Assembly (NCBI RefSeq): GCF_000220395.1
Contig: NW_004086996.1
Span: forward strand, 1 to 57,695
Reading direction: 5' to 3'
Length of the DNA: 57,695 bases
DNA from: Ichthyophthirius multifiliis
Taxonomy: Eukaryota > Ciliophora > Oligohymenophorea > Hymenostomatida
Under the pieces are notes generated by a model. That model made no database searches, was not told the DNA's origin, and saw only the letters and a program-made list of their open reading frames with translations. The translations under genes and the position numbers were made by a program. Positions 26,844-39,811 of this stretch are shown piece after piece (the first letter of the stretch is position 1; each line of letters opens with the position of its first letter).

Positions 26844-27798
26844 TATTTTTTTATAAATAATTTAGAATTTTTATAAGTAAATAATAATAAATCTAATTTA
26901 AAAATTAATTAATATTTTTATATATATTTTATGCAATTTTATATTATATATAAAATTAAAAATTAATAAAAATAAATTAAAGATATATTAATTTTTATTT
27001 AATATAATAATTTTATCAATATATGAAATAATACTAATAAATTATAAAATATTTTAAATTAGTAAATGAAATGTATTAATTTAAATTATAAATATACATA
27101 TATATATATATATATGTATATATAATATTATATATATATATATATTTTATTATATATATTTTTATTATAAATTTATTTATATAATTATTATATTATATTT
27201 ATTATATTTTAATCTTTTTTTTTATATATTTTTTTTAATTATATCTATATATTTTGATATATGTTAATTTTTTTTTATTATATATATAATTGTTTATTCA
27301 TATTTTTTATTTTTATTTTTCAAATAATATTTTTTTTTAAATATATATATTAAATATAATTAATATTCATAACTTATTATATTATTTATTTTTATTTAAA
27401 AATATAATAATTTTTTTATATATTTAGGTATCGAATTTTATATAACAAGTTATTATTTTTAAAATATTTCATAATTTTTTTTAAAAAAAAATATTTCGAA
27501 TATAATTTTGTATATGGTTTTACTATTTTTTATATATAAATAATTAATTTCAATAATATTACTAGTACATTAATGATAAAGAATAACTATATTATTTATT
27601 ATCTCAATTTTTTTTTTTTTTGTATCTTTATATAATTTTTTATTAGAATCTTATTGATTATCTTGATTATAATTTTTTTTCCTTTTACTACATATTATTT
27701 TAACTTATTTATTTATTTATTAATATAATTTATTATATTTTTATAAATATTTATAATATTTTTTTTTTTTTTTCTTTATTTTTTTTATAAAAAATATT
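26844..27798. other. Very AT-rich intergenic region with TA repeats
   Basis: Nearly only A and T, with alternating AT runs around 27090-27150. No gene is seen. Confidence 0.6.
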
Positions 27799-29062
27799 AT
27801 GGGTAATACTTTAACAGCATTAGAAATTAAATCTACAAAATTTATGAGTTTTAATTAAAATTCTAATTAAATATTATATATATATTAAAAAGCTGGCTCA
27901 GTAATAATTATAACTGGAGCTTCTGAAGGTATTGGAAAAGAGTTGGCTTTAAAATATGCATTAAGATAATCCCGGTTTTTTATAAAAAAATAAAAATATA
28001 TTAAAATATAAATAATAAAATAGTATGCTATTATGCGCGAGAAATATAGAAAAATTAAAAGAAGTAAAAAGTTATGAAATAAATTAAACTAAAATAATTA
28101 TATAATTTAATTTTTTTTTTATATCTTTAATAAAATAATATATAGGTTTAAAGCTTATGTAATCATTTAGGCGGTAGAACTTAAATATTTTAATGTGATG
28201 TAACAAATGAAGAATAATGCAAGTAAAAAAAAAGCATTAAATAATAATATTATTTTCTCAATCAAACTATTTATTTATTGACATAAATAAAAAATATCTT
28301 TTATTTTTAAAACTAATATAGATAAATGGTTGAATAATGCATAAATTATTTTCAAAAAATAGACTTGTTAGTACAAAAAATTTATATAATAAATAAAAAA
28401 TAAAATTATAAAAAAGATTTTAAATGCAGGTGTAAATGCTCATTCTAAATTTATGGATTTTCAAGATTTAAAGGCTTTTAAACAAGTCATGGATACTAAT
28501 TTTTATGGTTACGTATATCCTACAAGGTATTAAATTTTACAAAAAAATTATTTAAAAAAAAAAGATACGCACTTCCATACTTAGTAAAGACAAAAGGATA
28601 AATAGTAGTTTTATCTTCTTTATCTGGAGAAATCGGTTTACCTTATAAATCAGCTTATTGTAGTAGCAAATTTGCAGTAACAGGCTTTTTTGAATCTTTA
28701 AGAACAGAATTAAAAGATAAAAGCGTTGATATTACAATTATTTGTCCTCCTTCTGTAAATTTTTATTTATTTTTTTTAATTATAAAACTAAAGGTAAAAA
28801 CTAATTTGAGAGATAATGATTTAATACAAAAATACAAAACATAATAAATGGACGAAACAGATGATCGAATGAATGTAGAAGATTGTGCAAAAATTATTGT
28901 TTTTGCTTCTGATAAAAGGGCAAGAAAAGTAAGATATTTTAATTTTATATAATTTATTAATTATAGGTATTTTTTCCTTTTAAGGCTTATATGTCAGCTT
29001 ATATGAGGCCTATTTTCCCAGATTATGTTGATAATAAGATTTTAAAATTATCGAAGTTTTGA
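27799..29062 (+). CDS. Short-chain dehydrogenase/reductase
   Basis: Classical SDR of 284 aa. It has the nucleotide-binding TGASEGIGKELA, then LLCARNIEKLKE, CDVTNEEQC, the NAGVN motif, VVLSSLSGEIGLP with the catalytic Ser, the YCSSK catalytic Tyr/Lys pair (SAYCSSKFAVTGF), and ICPPSVKTN after beta-6. Seven small introns (27975-28023, 28064-28145, 28223-28321, 28371-28416, 28527-28564, 28755-28793, 28929-28984) leave exactly 285 codons. The arrangement resembles the DHRS7/11-beta-HSD-like group, but an N-terminal membrane anchor is weak here, only about 30 residues with few hydrophobics. The substrate is unknown. Confidence 0.93.
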
Positions 29063-29505
29063 AGGTAAATAATATAAAATAATAAAACATAAACTTTAAT
29101 TAAGCACAATTAATATTTGATTACATTATTTTACTCGATAAATAATTTATAAAAAAATATTAATATAAATAATTTTAAAAAATTAAATGAAGAAAAATAT
29201 TGTAAAATTCATTTTATCTTTTAATAAATTATATATTTATTTCTAAATAAAAAACAAATTATAAATAAAAATATGTAAAAATAATTTTTTAAAAATATAT
29301 AATAAATAAATATATTCTAAAGGAAATTTATAAAAATAAATTACAGAAAGATATTTAAAAACATAATTTCGAAATATAATTAGATAAAAATAAATTAATA
29401 ATTAATATTAAAAAAATTATTAATGACTATAATATGATAAAAATATTTATATTTTTATTATATAATAAATATTATTTTTATTAATATTATTATTATTATT
29501 ATTTC

Positions 29506-29545
<40 letters not shown>

Positions 29546-30229
29546 TATATTTTTTTAAATTTTTTTTTATTATTTTTAAAATAATTTATTATTATTTATT
29601 TACTATTTTATTCAATATAATTTATATAATTTCTTTTTTACTTTTATTTTAATATTTTTAATTGTAAATTTTCTTTTTTTTAAAAACAAATTATATAATT
29701 AAAAATAAATATATTTTTCATATTATTTATCTTTTAAAAATTATTTCTTTTTATTAAAATTATTAAAATATTATTTTAATTAATATAATAAATAAATATT
29801 TTTTTTCTTTAAATATAAAAATTAAAATTATGAATAATTATAAAATTAAAATTTTGTTTTCTTTTTAAAAAACTTAAATTTTATATATACAAAATATATA
29901 TAATACATATTTAAAAAAAATATTTATTAAAAACAAAATAAAATAAAAAAAAATTTTAATAAAAATTGATAATTTTATCTAAAATATTATAAGAAATATT
30001 TTAATAAATATTTACTATAATTTATATTATATTTTAGTTTTATTTTATCTTTATTAAGATTATAATTTTAATGTTTATTTATATATATTAACTTAATAAA
30101 TATTTACTATAATTTAATTATATTTAGTTTAATTTATCTTTAATTTAATTTAATTTAATTTATTTTTTATAAATTATTATTTATTTATTTTCATCATTTA
30201 ATATAAAATAAATAATAATTAAAATATAT
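29063..30229. repeat. Intergenic region with ATT microsatellite and a direct repeat
   Basis: A/T-rich. An ATT/TTA trinucleotide tract runs from about 29484 to 29545. A 24-nt string starting TTAATAAATATTTACTATAA occurs at 30001-30024 and again at 30093-30116, with further similarity after each copy (a near-repeat of roughly 50 nt). No gene is recognised. Confidence 0.6.
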
Positions 30230-30881
30230 ATGTTAAATAGAAAAAGTTAATCCGTCCCTTTTTATAATCCTATTTAATTTAATGATATAAAAAATTATAA
30301 TGTAAGTGTTAATTTTTTTGAAAACGTTATTAAAAAAAAGAAGGTTTAAGCAAATTAAAATTAATTAGATTATATTAAATTGGATGATAAAAAAATATTT
30401 GTTTAACCAAAATTTATGAGAAATTTCGGATCTATGTGTATAACAGAATTATGGTTAAATGATATGAAAAAAGACTTAATTAAAATAAATAAATATGATG
30501 TTAAAGATTCAAGAAATTTAAGAATGCATAAAATAGATAAATAATTTATGTCTGTTTACAAACCTTAATATTAAAAAGATAGTATAAATACATATAAGAA
30601 AATTTTAGATGATAAAATGAAAATGTAATTAAGCAAATTTAATCCAGAAAATATTGTTTAAAATTATGGTTTGAAAGGTGAACTACTTTTAAATAGAAAT
30701 TATTACTTGAGAACTTTAAACAATAGTAGAATTTAAAAGTAAAGCAATAATAATATTAAAATTAAAATTTTATAATAATGTGATGACTTTTTAATATAAA
30801 ATGCAATACTATAAAAAAACGTTGATAATACATATCGTATTATTGAAAAAAATTAAAAAAATTTATTAATAGGCAAGCTGA
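30230..30881 (+). CDS. Small basic hypothetical protein
   Basis: Frame starts MLNRKSQSVPFYNPIQ and continues with normal-looking composition (KFMRNFGSMCITELW, NPENIVQNYGLKGELL). The unspliced frame has no UGA and would run into the next gene's antisense. A 52-nt GT..AG intron at 30821-30872 would bring in UGA at 30879 and give exactly 200 codons. That intron starts GTTG, which is unusual here, so the 3' end is uncertain. Lys/Asn-rich, predicted basic, with no known domain. The gene is convergent with the kinase gene. Confidence 0.55.
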
Positions 30882-31167
30882 AATAATTTTATTCTTATCA
30901 AAATTAAAGGTTTTAAGCTTAATTTTTTTTAAATTTAACTATTTCCACTTTTTTATTATTTTCATATCTCTGCATATTAATTTTGCAATCGGAGGAGTTA
31001 TATTAAAATATCTTTTTTTATAATTTTTTTATTTATTTTTATACAAACAGAATTAAAAAAGCAATATTTAATATTAATATAATTTATATAAAATCTAATA
31101 ATTGTAAAATTATCAAATAAACAAGATACAAATATTATAAATTATATTAAAAATATTTTTAATAAAA

Positions 31168-32729
31168 TCATTATTATTTTTATTAATACCAGGAAGGAAT
31201 TAACTTTGGAATAATATTTGGTTAAGTTAGTATTTCCTCTTTTTAAATAATAATAAATATAGATTATAAATATATCATCATATATATATATATATACCAT
31301 TAGTAAAATTAAAAAATCCTATAAATTTGGATTATTTTCATAAATTTTCTTATTTCTTAACTCATTAAAATAAGGATGTAATAAAACTTCTAATGGTTAG
31401 GGCCTTTCTTATGGAGAGTAAATTAAAACTCTTGAAACTAAATCAATAAAATCTTTATCAATATTTTTTATTTTTTCAAATACCTATTAAAAATAAAAAA
31501 TAAATTATTAAAATAAAAGAACTATATATTTAATAAATATATGTTCATTTTAAAAGGAAATTACTTTGCTCCAAGGATGACATCTAATTTAAGGAAATTT
31601 GTATTCTTTGTATTCAGGATTCATATGCCTAATTTATTCTTATGTAGGTGTTCCTATAATTTTAATTATTCTAACCAATTAATCAACAGCATTATCTCCA
31701 GGGAATATTGGTTCTCCTAAAACCATTTCTACAAGTACACACCCTGTATTAATTATACTTATATAAAACAAAAAGAATTGTTATACCCATGGACCATAAA
31801 TCTACCTATGTAGTATACTATTCTGCTTTAAATATAAGTTCTGGTGCTCTATAGTATCTAGAACATATATAAGAAATATTTTATTCACCTATTTTTATTT
31901 TTTCTAGTATGTGAATATTTAAAAAATATTTTTAAATACCTTTTACTAAAACTTTTGCAGAACCAAAATCACATATTTTCAGCATTAAACTATTAGGATC
32001 TATAAGGATATTCTAAGGTTTTATATCTCTATGACATATCCCTAACCCTTTCAAATATGCTAAACCTCTAAACATTTAGTAAGCATAAATTTTTATGTGT
32101 AAATCAGGTAATTATTTTTATTATTTTTTATAATTTCTTATCAATTTCGAAAGTGTTTCTGGTATAAAATCCATAACTAAATTTAAATAGGTGTCATCCT
32201 TCTTAAATATTATTATTTTTTATTAAAATTCCAGTTATACATTTATTTTATTTAAATAATATTTTTTTTTTTGAAATTAATGTTTTAAATATTTTGATTA
32301 TTGAAATTAAATACAATAAAATAACTTTTTCATCATCCTTTGTCAAAAAAGAATATCTTAATTTTATGATATTTTAATGGTTTAGAATTTTTATAATTTC
32401 AGCTTCTCTATTTTTATATCTAGCATCCTAAAATACTTTTTTTATTGCCACTTTTTCTCCATTTGTTAATGTTGACTATTTAATTTATTTTATAAAATAA
32501 ATAATAAATTAAAAATTAAATCATAGTTATAATCGTGATTTAAAATTAAACCATATAAACAACTCCAAATGTACCATTTCCTATTATTTCTTTTAGTTCT
32601 AAATTATTTTCTTTTGTCTTTTTTTAGTTTTTAATTTGTAGATTTACGTTTTTTTAGTAAAAAAAGCAAATACATTTATTTAATCAATAATATTATCTTT
32701 TTTTGGTCTTCTTATTTTTGATAATTCAT
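31168..32729 (-). CDS. GSK3: GSK3/shaggy-type protein kinase
   Basis: Ser/Thr kinase of 347 aa. It has the glycine loop IIGNGTFGVVY, VAIKK lysine, LVMDFIPETLSK, the catalytic loop CHRDIKPQNILID, DFGSAK, and the GSK3 activation-loop signature SYICSRYYRAPELIF with the regulatory Tyr. Then CVLVEMVLGEPIFPGD, VDQLVRIIKIIGTPT and the MNPEYKEYKFPQI/HPWSKVF block that defines the family. The N-terminal ATG at 32729 is placed because a 49-nt intron (32599-32647) joins it in frame to the kinase domain. Further introns are 31204-31297, 31484-31564, 31744-31786, 31889-31939, 32202-32325 and 32476-32551; exons total 348 codons exactly. The N- and C-terminal extensions are very short, so this is close to a minimal GSK3. 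It likely regulates cytoplasmic or ciliary processes (family knowledge). Confidence 0.96.
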
Positions 32730-33087
32730 TGAATTATTTTCTTAAATGTTAATAATATAAAAAACTTTTATTTAATTTATTTATTTATGAAAAATGTTAA
32801 AATATATTTTTTTTAAATTTATATTTTCCTGTTTAGTTGATATGTAAAGAAAAAAAAACTTTAATTTATATGAACAAAAAGTTTCATTTAAATAAAATTA
32901 AGTAATTAAGATAAATATATTTAATAATTTTGATTATTTTAAATGTAAAATAATTATAAAAGGTTAATAATAATAAATATTATTATTATATTTTACATTT
33001 GCATATTACATTTATATATTAAGTAATATAATAAATCTAATTTTAGAAATTTAAATATTTCTTTTATTAATTACTAATGTATACAAA

Positions 33088-33144
<57 letters not shown>

Positions 33145-33603
33145 CAATTAAATCTTTCAAAAATATGAATTATTTATTTCTCAATATCATAATATAATAT
33201 AAAAATTAAACTATTTGCTATTTATCTTAATTTAATAAAAAATTAAAATTTTATACATTTTCTTGAAATTTTATTAATATCAATTTATATATATATATTT
33301 ATATTTTTTTAAATATTATTTTCCTTTTAATTATAACACTTATTTTTATTCTAAATAAAATATTTTTTTAATTATAAAATATAAAATTGATATAAATACA
33401 AAAATTAATAAACATAAATAAAATCTAAAATAATAAATATTTTATATATAGATAAAGAGTTTATAGTTAAAATTAAAAATATAATATACATGGTGTCATT
33501 AAATTAAAATATTTAAAAGCATCTTAATACAAAATAATTTCTATTAAAATTTATAAACTGCGTTAAATAAAATATTAATTAAATAAATTTAAACAATAAA
33601 TAA
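32730..33603. repeat. Divergent intergenic region with TA microsatellite
   Basis: A/T-rich gap between the kinase and the TPR gene. A pure TA dinucleotide tract covers about 33093-33141. No gene is recognised. Confidence 0.6.
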
Positions 33604-35051
33604 ATGATTAAATAAAAAAGTTATAGCTATCATTTTGCAATAAAATAAAAATAAAAATAATAATAATTAAATAAAGAAATTTAAAGCATTCACTAATAAT
33701 CTTCTTTATTACCATAAATTAATTCGAAATCTAATTTAAAAATTCCAAAAATTAGTTAAAAAAGCATACTTACTACTAAAATTAATTTAACACACGAAAC
33801 ATCTGTAAGTACAAATCAACCCTATACAACATAGAAAGAATAAATAGATACGATTAATATTGATTATTAAACAAATTAAATCAAAAACTCGAAATTAAAG
33901 CTTCAATGTATAAGCAATTACTAAAAATCTTAAGAAAACAATTAATAATAGTTAAGTACATTCTATTGTTTATAGTCTTTATATGGCCAATTAATTTCAT
34001 TAATAAAACAAACAGACGTATAAAAATAAGAATTATATAATGTATTAAATAAAATAATGGAATAATCATTAAAAATATAAGAATACATTGAAATAAATTC
34101 TCAAAATTATATCATTTTTGCTTATTTAGCTTCTGACTTAGGAGATTATTAAAAAGCAATTTTTTTACTTAAAGAACATAGAATATATTGCAATATTTAA
34201 AAATGCTATCTTTAAAAGCTGAAATCATATCGGATTATTTCAGAAATTTATAGTGCCTTTGGAAATTACAATAAAGCTATTATTCATTTGAAAAAAATGC
34301 TTAAGCTTGCCTGGAAATTAAATAATGAAGAATATGAAATTAATGCTTATGATTTATTAGGAAAATATATTGTTTTTACAGGAGATGTTGAGTTGGCTAG
34401 TTATTTTCACTAAAAAGCAATGAAAAATTCTAAAGAGTTACATACTTCTTCAATAAGATAAGTAGGTAAATTATAAATAATTAAATTTTCTGATAAATAA
34501 TTATAATTGTATCCATTTTTTAATTAAATAAAGGAGAACTTACTTTAAAACTAAGAAATAATTAAATAAATAATATATATAAAACTAATAGATATCAAAC
34601 AGAAAGTGAAGATGATTTAGATTTAGAAACTTTTTAAAAAATTGATCTATAAAATTTTGCTCATAACAAAATTTTTAATTAAAAAAAATTATGTTCAGAA
34701 AGAATACCTAAATTTATTTCTAATTATACTAGAAAATAAAAATCTTTAGGTAGAATAGATATTCCTGAATATTGGAAAAAGCTGTAAGAGCCAAAATATA
34801 GAATTTGTAGATTATAACATTTAAGTATTAATAGAGATTTAAAAAACTTTTATATGTTTTCTCATATTAATCAAAAATATTGGATTAAAGATGGAGATGT
34901 TATAAATTAATTAAAATATTACCTTTTATCAAAAAATTAGACAAAGAGAATATAACAAATATAATAAATATAAAAGAATGTTTCCAGTATAATTTAAAAT
35001 TTTTCTAATAATTAATAAAATGCTTTCTTTATTTTTGATTTATAAAAATGA
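33604..35051 (+). CDS. TPR-repeat protein
   Basis: 459-aa protein. The first 150 residues are Ser/Gln/Asn-rich and disordered-looking. Then TPR-like helices appear: YIIFAYLASDLGDYQKAI, IISEIYSAFGNYNKAI, NAYDLLGKYIVFTGDVELA and SYFHQKAMKNSKE, with the usual G-Y/A-A spacing. A polar tail of about 160 residues follows, with IPEYWKKLQEP and FSHINQKYWIKDGDV. One intron (34466-34533) gives exactly 460 codons. TPR arrays mediate protein-protein contacts; this arrangement is common in ciliate TPR families of unknown role. It is convergent with the syntaxin-like gene (87 bases between stops). Confidence 0.82.
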
Positions 35052-35138
35052 TTTAAATAAAAGCATTTAGAAAAAAAAAAAATATAAATAGTTATTTTAT
35101 ATCTATAAAACTAAAAAAATAGTTTTATTAACTTTTTT

Positions 35139-36189
35139 TCATTTAAGTAAAATTATTAGAATTATGCATATAGAAATCAATATAACAACACCAATCAAAA
35201 TTAAAATTTTTTTTTTGCTACAAAAAATATTATTTACTTATTCATTTTTTAAATTATATTTAGCAATTGATTCTGATTAAATTTCAATATTTTATATATT
35301 ATATTTATTATCAACTTCTATTAATTTTTATGTTTTCTCTTAATCGGCTTCTTTTTTATACAATTATTAAGAATACCTGAATATTTAACTAATTTAATGT
35401 AACCTTTATTCGAATCCTATATAATTTATTTAAAAATAAATATGATTAATTATAGTGAGATTCATTTTTAACTTTTTAAAATAAAAGAATATAATTACTA
35501 AATATTTTATTTTCTTCACTATCCTCTTAATAAATTGATGTTTTTTTGCTTTTATAAGTACTTTTGATATATTATGATTTATCTTCATGTATATCTTAAA
35601 AACGTGATGAATTAAGAGATGCTTAATAATCAATATAACTTTCATTTTCTATGTGAGGTAGATTGATATCCTAACTATTTATATCACTTATTCTAAAATA
35701 TAATGCGTTCGAACTATTTTGGTTAGAAATTTATGTGTTAGAATTTTATGTTATATTTGCTTTCGACATTCTAATTTTTTTCTTTTCTTATTATAACATA
35801 TAAAGTTAAATTTATTAAATTTAATCAAATAAAAGTAAAAACTCATTTCTTAGTTTATGTAAAGCAATGCTTTTTTATATATTTTTAGAAGATTCATCAA
35901 AATATAGTTTCAGTTTTAATAATTCTTGATAAAATTAATCAAAATTCTTATTTTTTTGATTTTTAATTAATAATACTTTTTTATTACTTTTTCTGAATCA
36001 ATAGATAATGATTCATTATTTTAAATCGCTTAAGCTAATATTATAAATAATATTTTATTTTATTTTATTTATTTAAATTTATAATTTATTTTTAATTTTT
36101 TTATGGTTACTATACTATTATTTGATGCTCTCATATTAAGTTTATATTTAAATTAATTATTATTAAACTTATTTTATAACTTCAGTCAT
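35139..36189 (-). CDS. Syntaxin-like tail-anchored protein (candidate Qa-SNARE)
   Basis: 283-aa protein with helical, Gln-rich N-terminus (MTEVIKQVQQQLIQIQTQ, then NFDQFYQELLKLKLYF) resembling an Habc-type bundle. A polar linker and a heptad-like stretch follow (RLHQISQIFRYSQQLYKKEA and onward), then SKKK and a single C-terminal hydrophobic segment of about 20 residues (ILILIGVVILISICIILI) ending LLK before UGA. This order (Habc, SNARE-like coil, basic patch, tail anchor) is that of a syntaxin. The SNARE motif is divergent and I cannot fix the zero-layer Gln. Introns 35417-35498, 35947-35987 and 36035-36110 give exactly 284 codons. An internal ATG at 35769 also opens a shorter frame, but the upstream exons are in frame with it and look coding. 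Confidence 0.6.
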
Positions 36190-36376
36190 TTATTAAAAAA
36201 AAAAAAATAAGATTAATAATATATTATATTAATTTTTTTTTATATTAAAAAAGATTAAATAAAACACGAAAAATATTAAACTAAATATAAATATAAATAA
36301 GGTAAAAATAAAAGATCTATTCAAAAAAATTAAAAATAATTATATATTTATTACAAACAAAAGTCTTTTAAAAAAT

Positions 36377-38784
36377 ATGGATTATCAATAACAATATTAT
36401 AAATTATTTCTATAATCAAATCTTTATCAAATAAATATTTAATCCCCTATTTACCGATCAGAAGTAACAATAATTCCAAACCCTAAAACAAAATAAGAAA
36501 AAACTTAAATAATTCAAGAAATTAAATAAAAATTAAAATTAACATTAAAAACGACTGCATAACTATTTGTTTAAATAAATAAGGACACAATAGATTAATA
36601 ATCTTCATTAAAGTATAGATTATATACAAATACACAAATAATTTTATCTGAAGTAAAATAAACATATTTAGATTATCAAATACAAATATTTAATGATTCA
36701 GAATAACCTATAGTTTAATCACAAGAAGAAAAAATTTAAATATTAGAAAAGTTATAAAAAGAGCTTTTTGCTTGTATTGAATTTTAAGAATATAAAAATA
36801 GCTATTATAATCCTTTAGATCCTCCAAATGCTGCATTAAGCAAAAATAAAGGTTAAATATATTAAACATTCATGTGGAAAGGCTTTCGACCTAAAATAGT
36901 GGATTTTAAAAATAAAATTTGCTTATAATTAGATACTACTCCTTTACGAATTATGAGATTATCAATTTATGATTTAATAAAAAAAATGCAAGATGATGAA
37001 TATTCAAATGAAGATATTCGGAATTTTTTGATTGGAAAAGAAATAAAAACCGAATATTTTGTTCCAAACAATATATTTTATAAAATAGAAGACATTAGTT
37101 TTGATATTAAGCCTTAAGATACTTTTATTCTAGAGAACAAAAATGGATAAAAGGTTTAATTTGAAGAATATATAAAAAAGAAATATCAAATTAATATAAG
37201 AATTAAAGATTAACCAATGTTAAAATGTAAAGGAAAAGCAAAAAATAAAGTTTATTTAATACCTAGCCTATGCAATTTAATAGGAAATATTTCTTAAAAA
37301 GGTATAATAGACGAGCATTTAGGCTTGACTTTTTATTCAGATGCTTTTGATTCATTTAAATATTTACAAGATTTCAATTTTTAGTTTTTATAAAATAATT
37401 AATAATTTAAAGAATTGTTAAAAATTTGGAGTATTTAAATATAAGATTAATGTGAAAATATAGGATTTAACTATTTAAGACCATTAAATTTATTAATGAA
37501 AAATAACGAAGAAAAATCTCTTTCGGAATTAATTTGTAAAAGAAATGTTTCTGATTTTGACTATAATTATAAGGCAGTTTTCGATGTTGGCTTTTTTAGG
37601 TTTTCTGAAGTCAAAAATTGGGTAATTTTTGTTTTATAAGAAGATCTTCCTTTAAGTGAAGTACTTTGTCAAACGATTTCTTAATATAAATAATATTTCT
37701 TATACGATATTACTGAACCTAAATATATAGTTTTAAAAAATACAAAAAAAAATCAGAACTTTTAGAAGAAATTGATAAAAATCTTCAAAATATAAAACCT
37801 ATATTTGTTCTTATAATATTCAATTAAAGTATGGATACTCACTTTTTTTATAGACAATGTAAAATATTGGTTACTTGTTAACATTCTATTCCTTGTTAAG
37901 TAATTAAAGCAAATACTTTAAAGTCCTATGTTGGAAATAATATGGATACTTTTGCAATTAGATTTCTTGCTTAAATGTAAGCTAAATTAGGAGAATCACC
38001 TTGGTAAGTGAAGAATCTTCCTTTTTATGAAACTCCTACAACTATGATTGGAATAAGTGTATTAAAATAAAAGTTTTCAAAGAAAATTATAATCGCAGCT
38101 TCGTTTTCTATAACAAAATAATTCTCCAAATATTCTAGCATATTCAGAATTATAAATAATTAAAATGATTAAAATGAAGTTCTTCAAGCAATCTAGAAGA
38201 AAGTAAAAGATATTGTAAATGAAGCTAGTAATGAATTTTAAATTATTCATAAAGTAAAGCCTTAATGGATTATTTTACTGAGAGATGGAGATTATTTACA
38301 TAATACAGAAAATGAAGTTACTTGTTTATTACCTTTGACTAAAATTAATTAATAAAATCTTATTTTTGTCACTAGTAAATATTCTACTGGTTTTAGAGCT
38401 TTTAATGTTACTGGATAACAAGGATAAGAAAATAGATAAAGTGTTAATAATCCTGGTACAGGTGCTATAATAGAAAAAAACTTTAGCAAAAAGCAATTTT
38501 TTATATTTACTTAAAAATAAGTAAGCAATTGTCCTTTTTCAATTCTTTATAGTGTTTTATACTATGATAAACATTAAAGGAAAGATGATGCTTAGCTTTT
38601 AAACGATTTGCAAGATCTTATTTATAATAGTGTATTTCTTAATTTCACTTTTCATACAAAAAGCATATCACCAGCTTGTCTTTAAAATGCTTATAAATTA
38701 GCTGAATTTATCAAAATGTGTGGAGATATTGACTTTACTAACGTTATAAAGCTCTGTCTTGATGGAAAATTATTTTTTATATGA
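36377..38784 (+). CDS. Piwi-clade Argonaute (Twi-like), one apparent frameshift
   Basis: Small-RNA-binding protein of about 802 aa. In ciliates, Piwi proteins carry scan RNAs that direct DNA elimination or other small RNAs (family knowledge). The PAZ domain lies at about residues 190-300 (FVPNNIFYKIEDISFDI, then QPMLKCKGKA, VYLIPSLCNLIG). The MID domain is recognised at FVLIIFNQ, CQHSIPCQVIK and FLAQMQAKLGESPW. The PIWI domain runs from TTMIGISVLKQK through IILLRDGDYLHN to ISPACLQNAYKLAEFIK. The first catalytic Asp (normally in GxDV) is Ser here, while the RDG Asp is present. The frame is open from ATG 36377 to 37742, shifts by one at an A-run (37743-37751, one A short), then is open to UGA at 38782. 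Total length is one base short of a multiple of three, consistent with a single missing A. No intron explains the shift. Confidence 0.93.
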
Positions 38785-39811
38785 ATTTTTATTTATAATA
38801 AATAAAATGTATTTTTATAATTTAAATATTATTTATTTTAATGAAAAATAGTTTTTATGATTATTCTATTTTTTTAAAAACAATGTTTAATTCATTATTA
38901 TATAATTTTTTTATATGAAAATTTTTTAATTATAAATATATTTTAAGTATTCATTAATTAAAACTAAATAAATCTAAAACACTTTTTTCTTAAAATTTCG
39001 ACTTAATCAAATTCAAATTAAAAAATTTTATATTAGATATTAATTAGAAAAAAAATTTATTTTAAATAAAATTTTTTAATAAACATTTTGTAAATAAATT
39101 TACAATGAAATTTTGTAATATTTATCATATTATTATTTTACTAATTATTATTATGATTGTATTAACCAAATTAAACTAAATTGTTTAAAAATATATACAT
39201 ATATACCTGGATCTTTTATTAAAATTTAAATATTAAAAAAACTTAATAAAAGTAAATTTTACAGAAATAATTAAATTATTTTATAATGGATAAATTAAAT
39301 TATTTTATAATGGATAATAATTTTTATTGTATATGTCTAATAATTATTTTGTATTTATGTATTTTTTTAAAAATAATGAAATTAAATAATCTAAATTGTT
39401 ATCAATTATAAAATATCATTTTACAATTAAAAATAAATTTATTTTATTATATTTATATTTATTTCTTGTTTATATTATATTTATATTTATTTTTAAAAAT
39501 TGAATCAAAAAAAAAATATCTTTACCTATTTTTTCACGGTTGTTTATGTTGTAAAATTAGTTTTTAAAATAAATTACAGAAATAAAATAAAATACATATT
39601 ATAAATTCAACTAAATATTTTATTATTACTTAATTTCATATAAATATATTAAACATATACTAAATAGTAATTCAATAAATGCTAAACATTTATTAACTTC
39701 TAATTTAGTCCTATAGATTATACATTGCAGATTATTCAAAATCATGATTAAATCTTGATGTAAATTCATTATTGTTATAGAAGTCATTATTACTTTAAGG
39801 TTATAATTGTT
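38785..39811. repeat. Intergenic region with 24-nt tandem duplication
   Basis: A/T-rich. A 24-nt unit beginning TTAAATTATTTTATAATGGA is repeated head-to-tail at 39271-39294 and 39295-39318. An alternative frame for the C-terminus of the following minus-strand gene runs to UGA at 39672, so part of this region (39672-39811) may be coding. Confidence 0.5.

Noticed and set aside
29484-29545. CRISPR-like array
   Set aside because: It is a simple ATT trinucleotide microsatellite with no spacers, in a eukaryotic genome.
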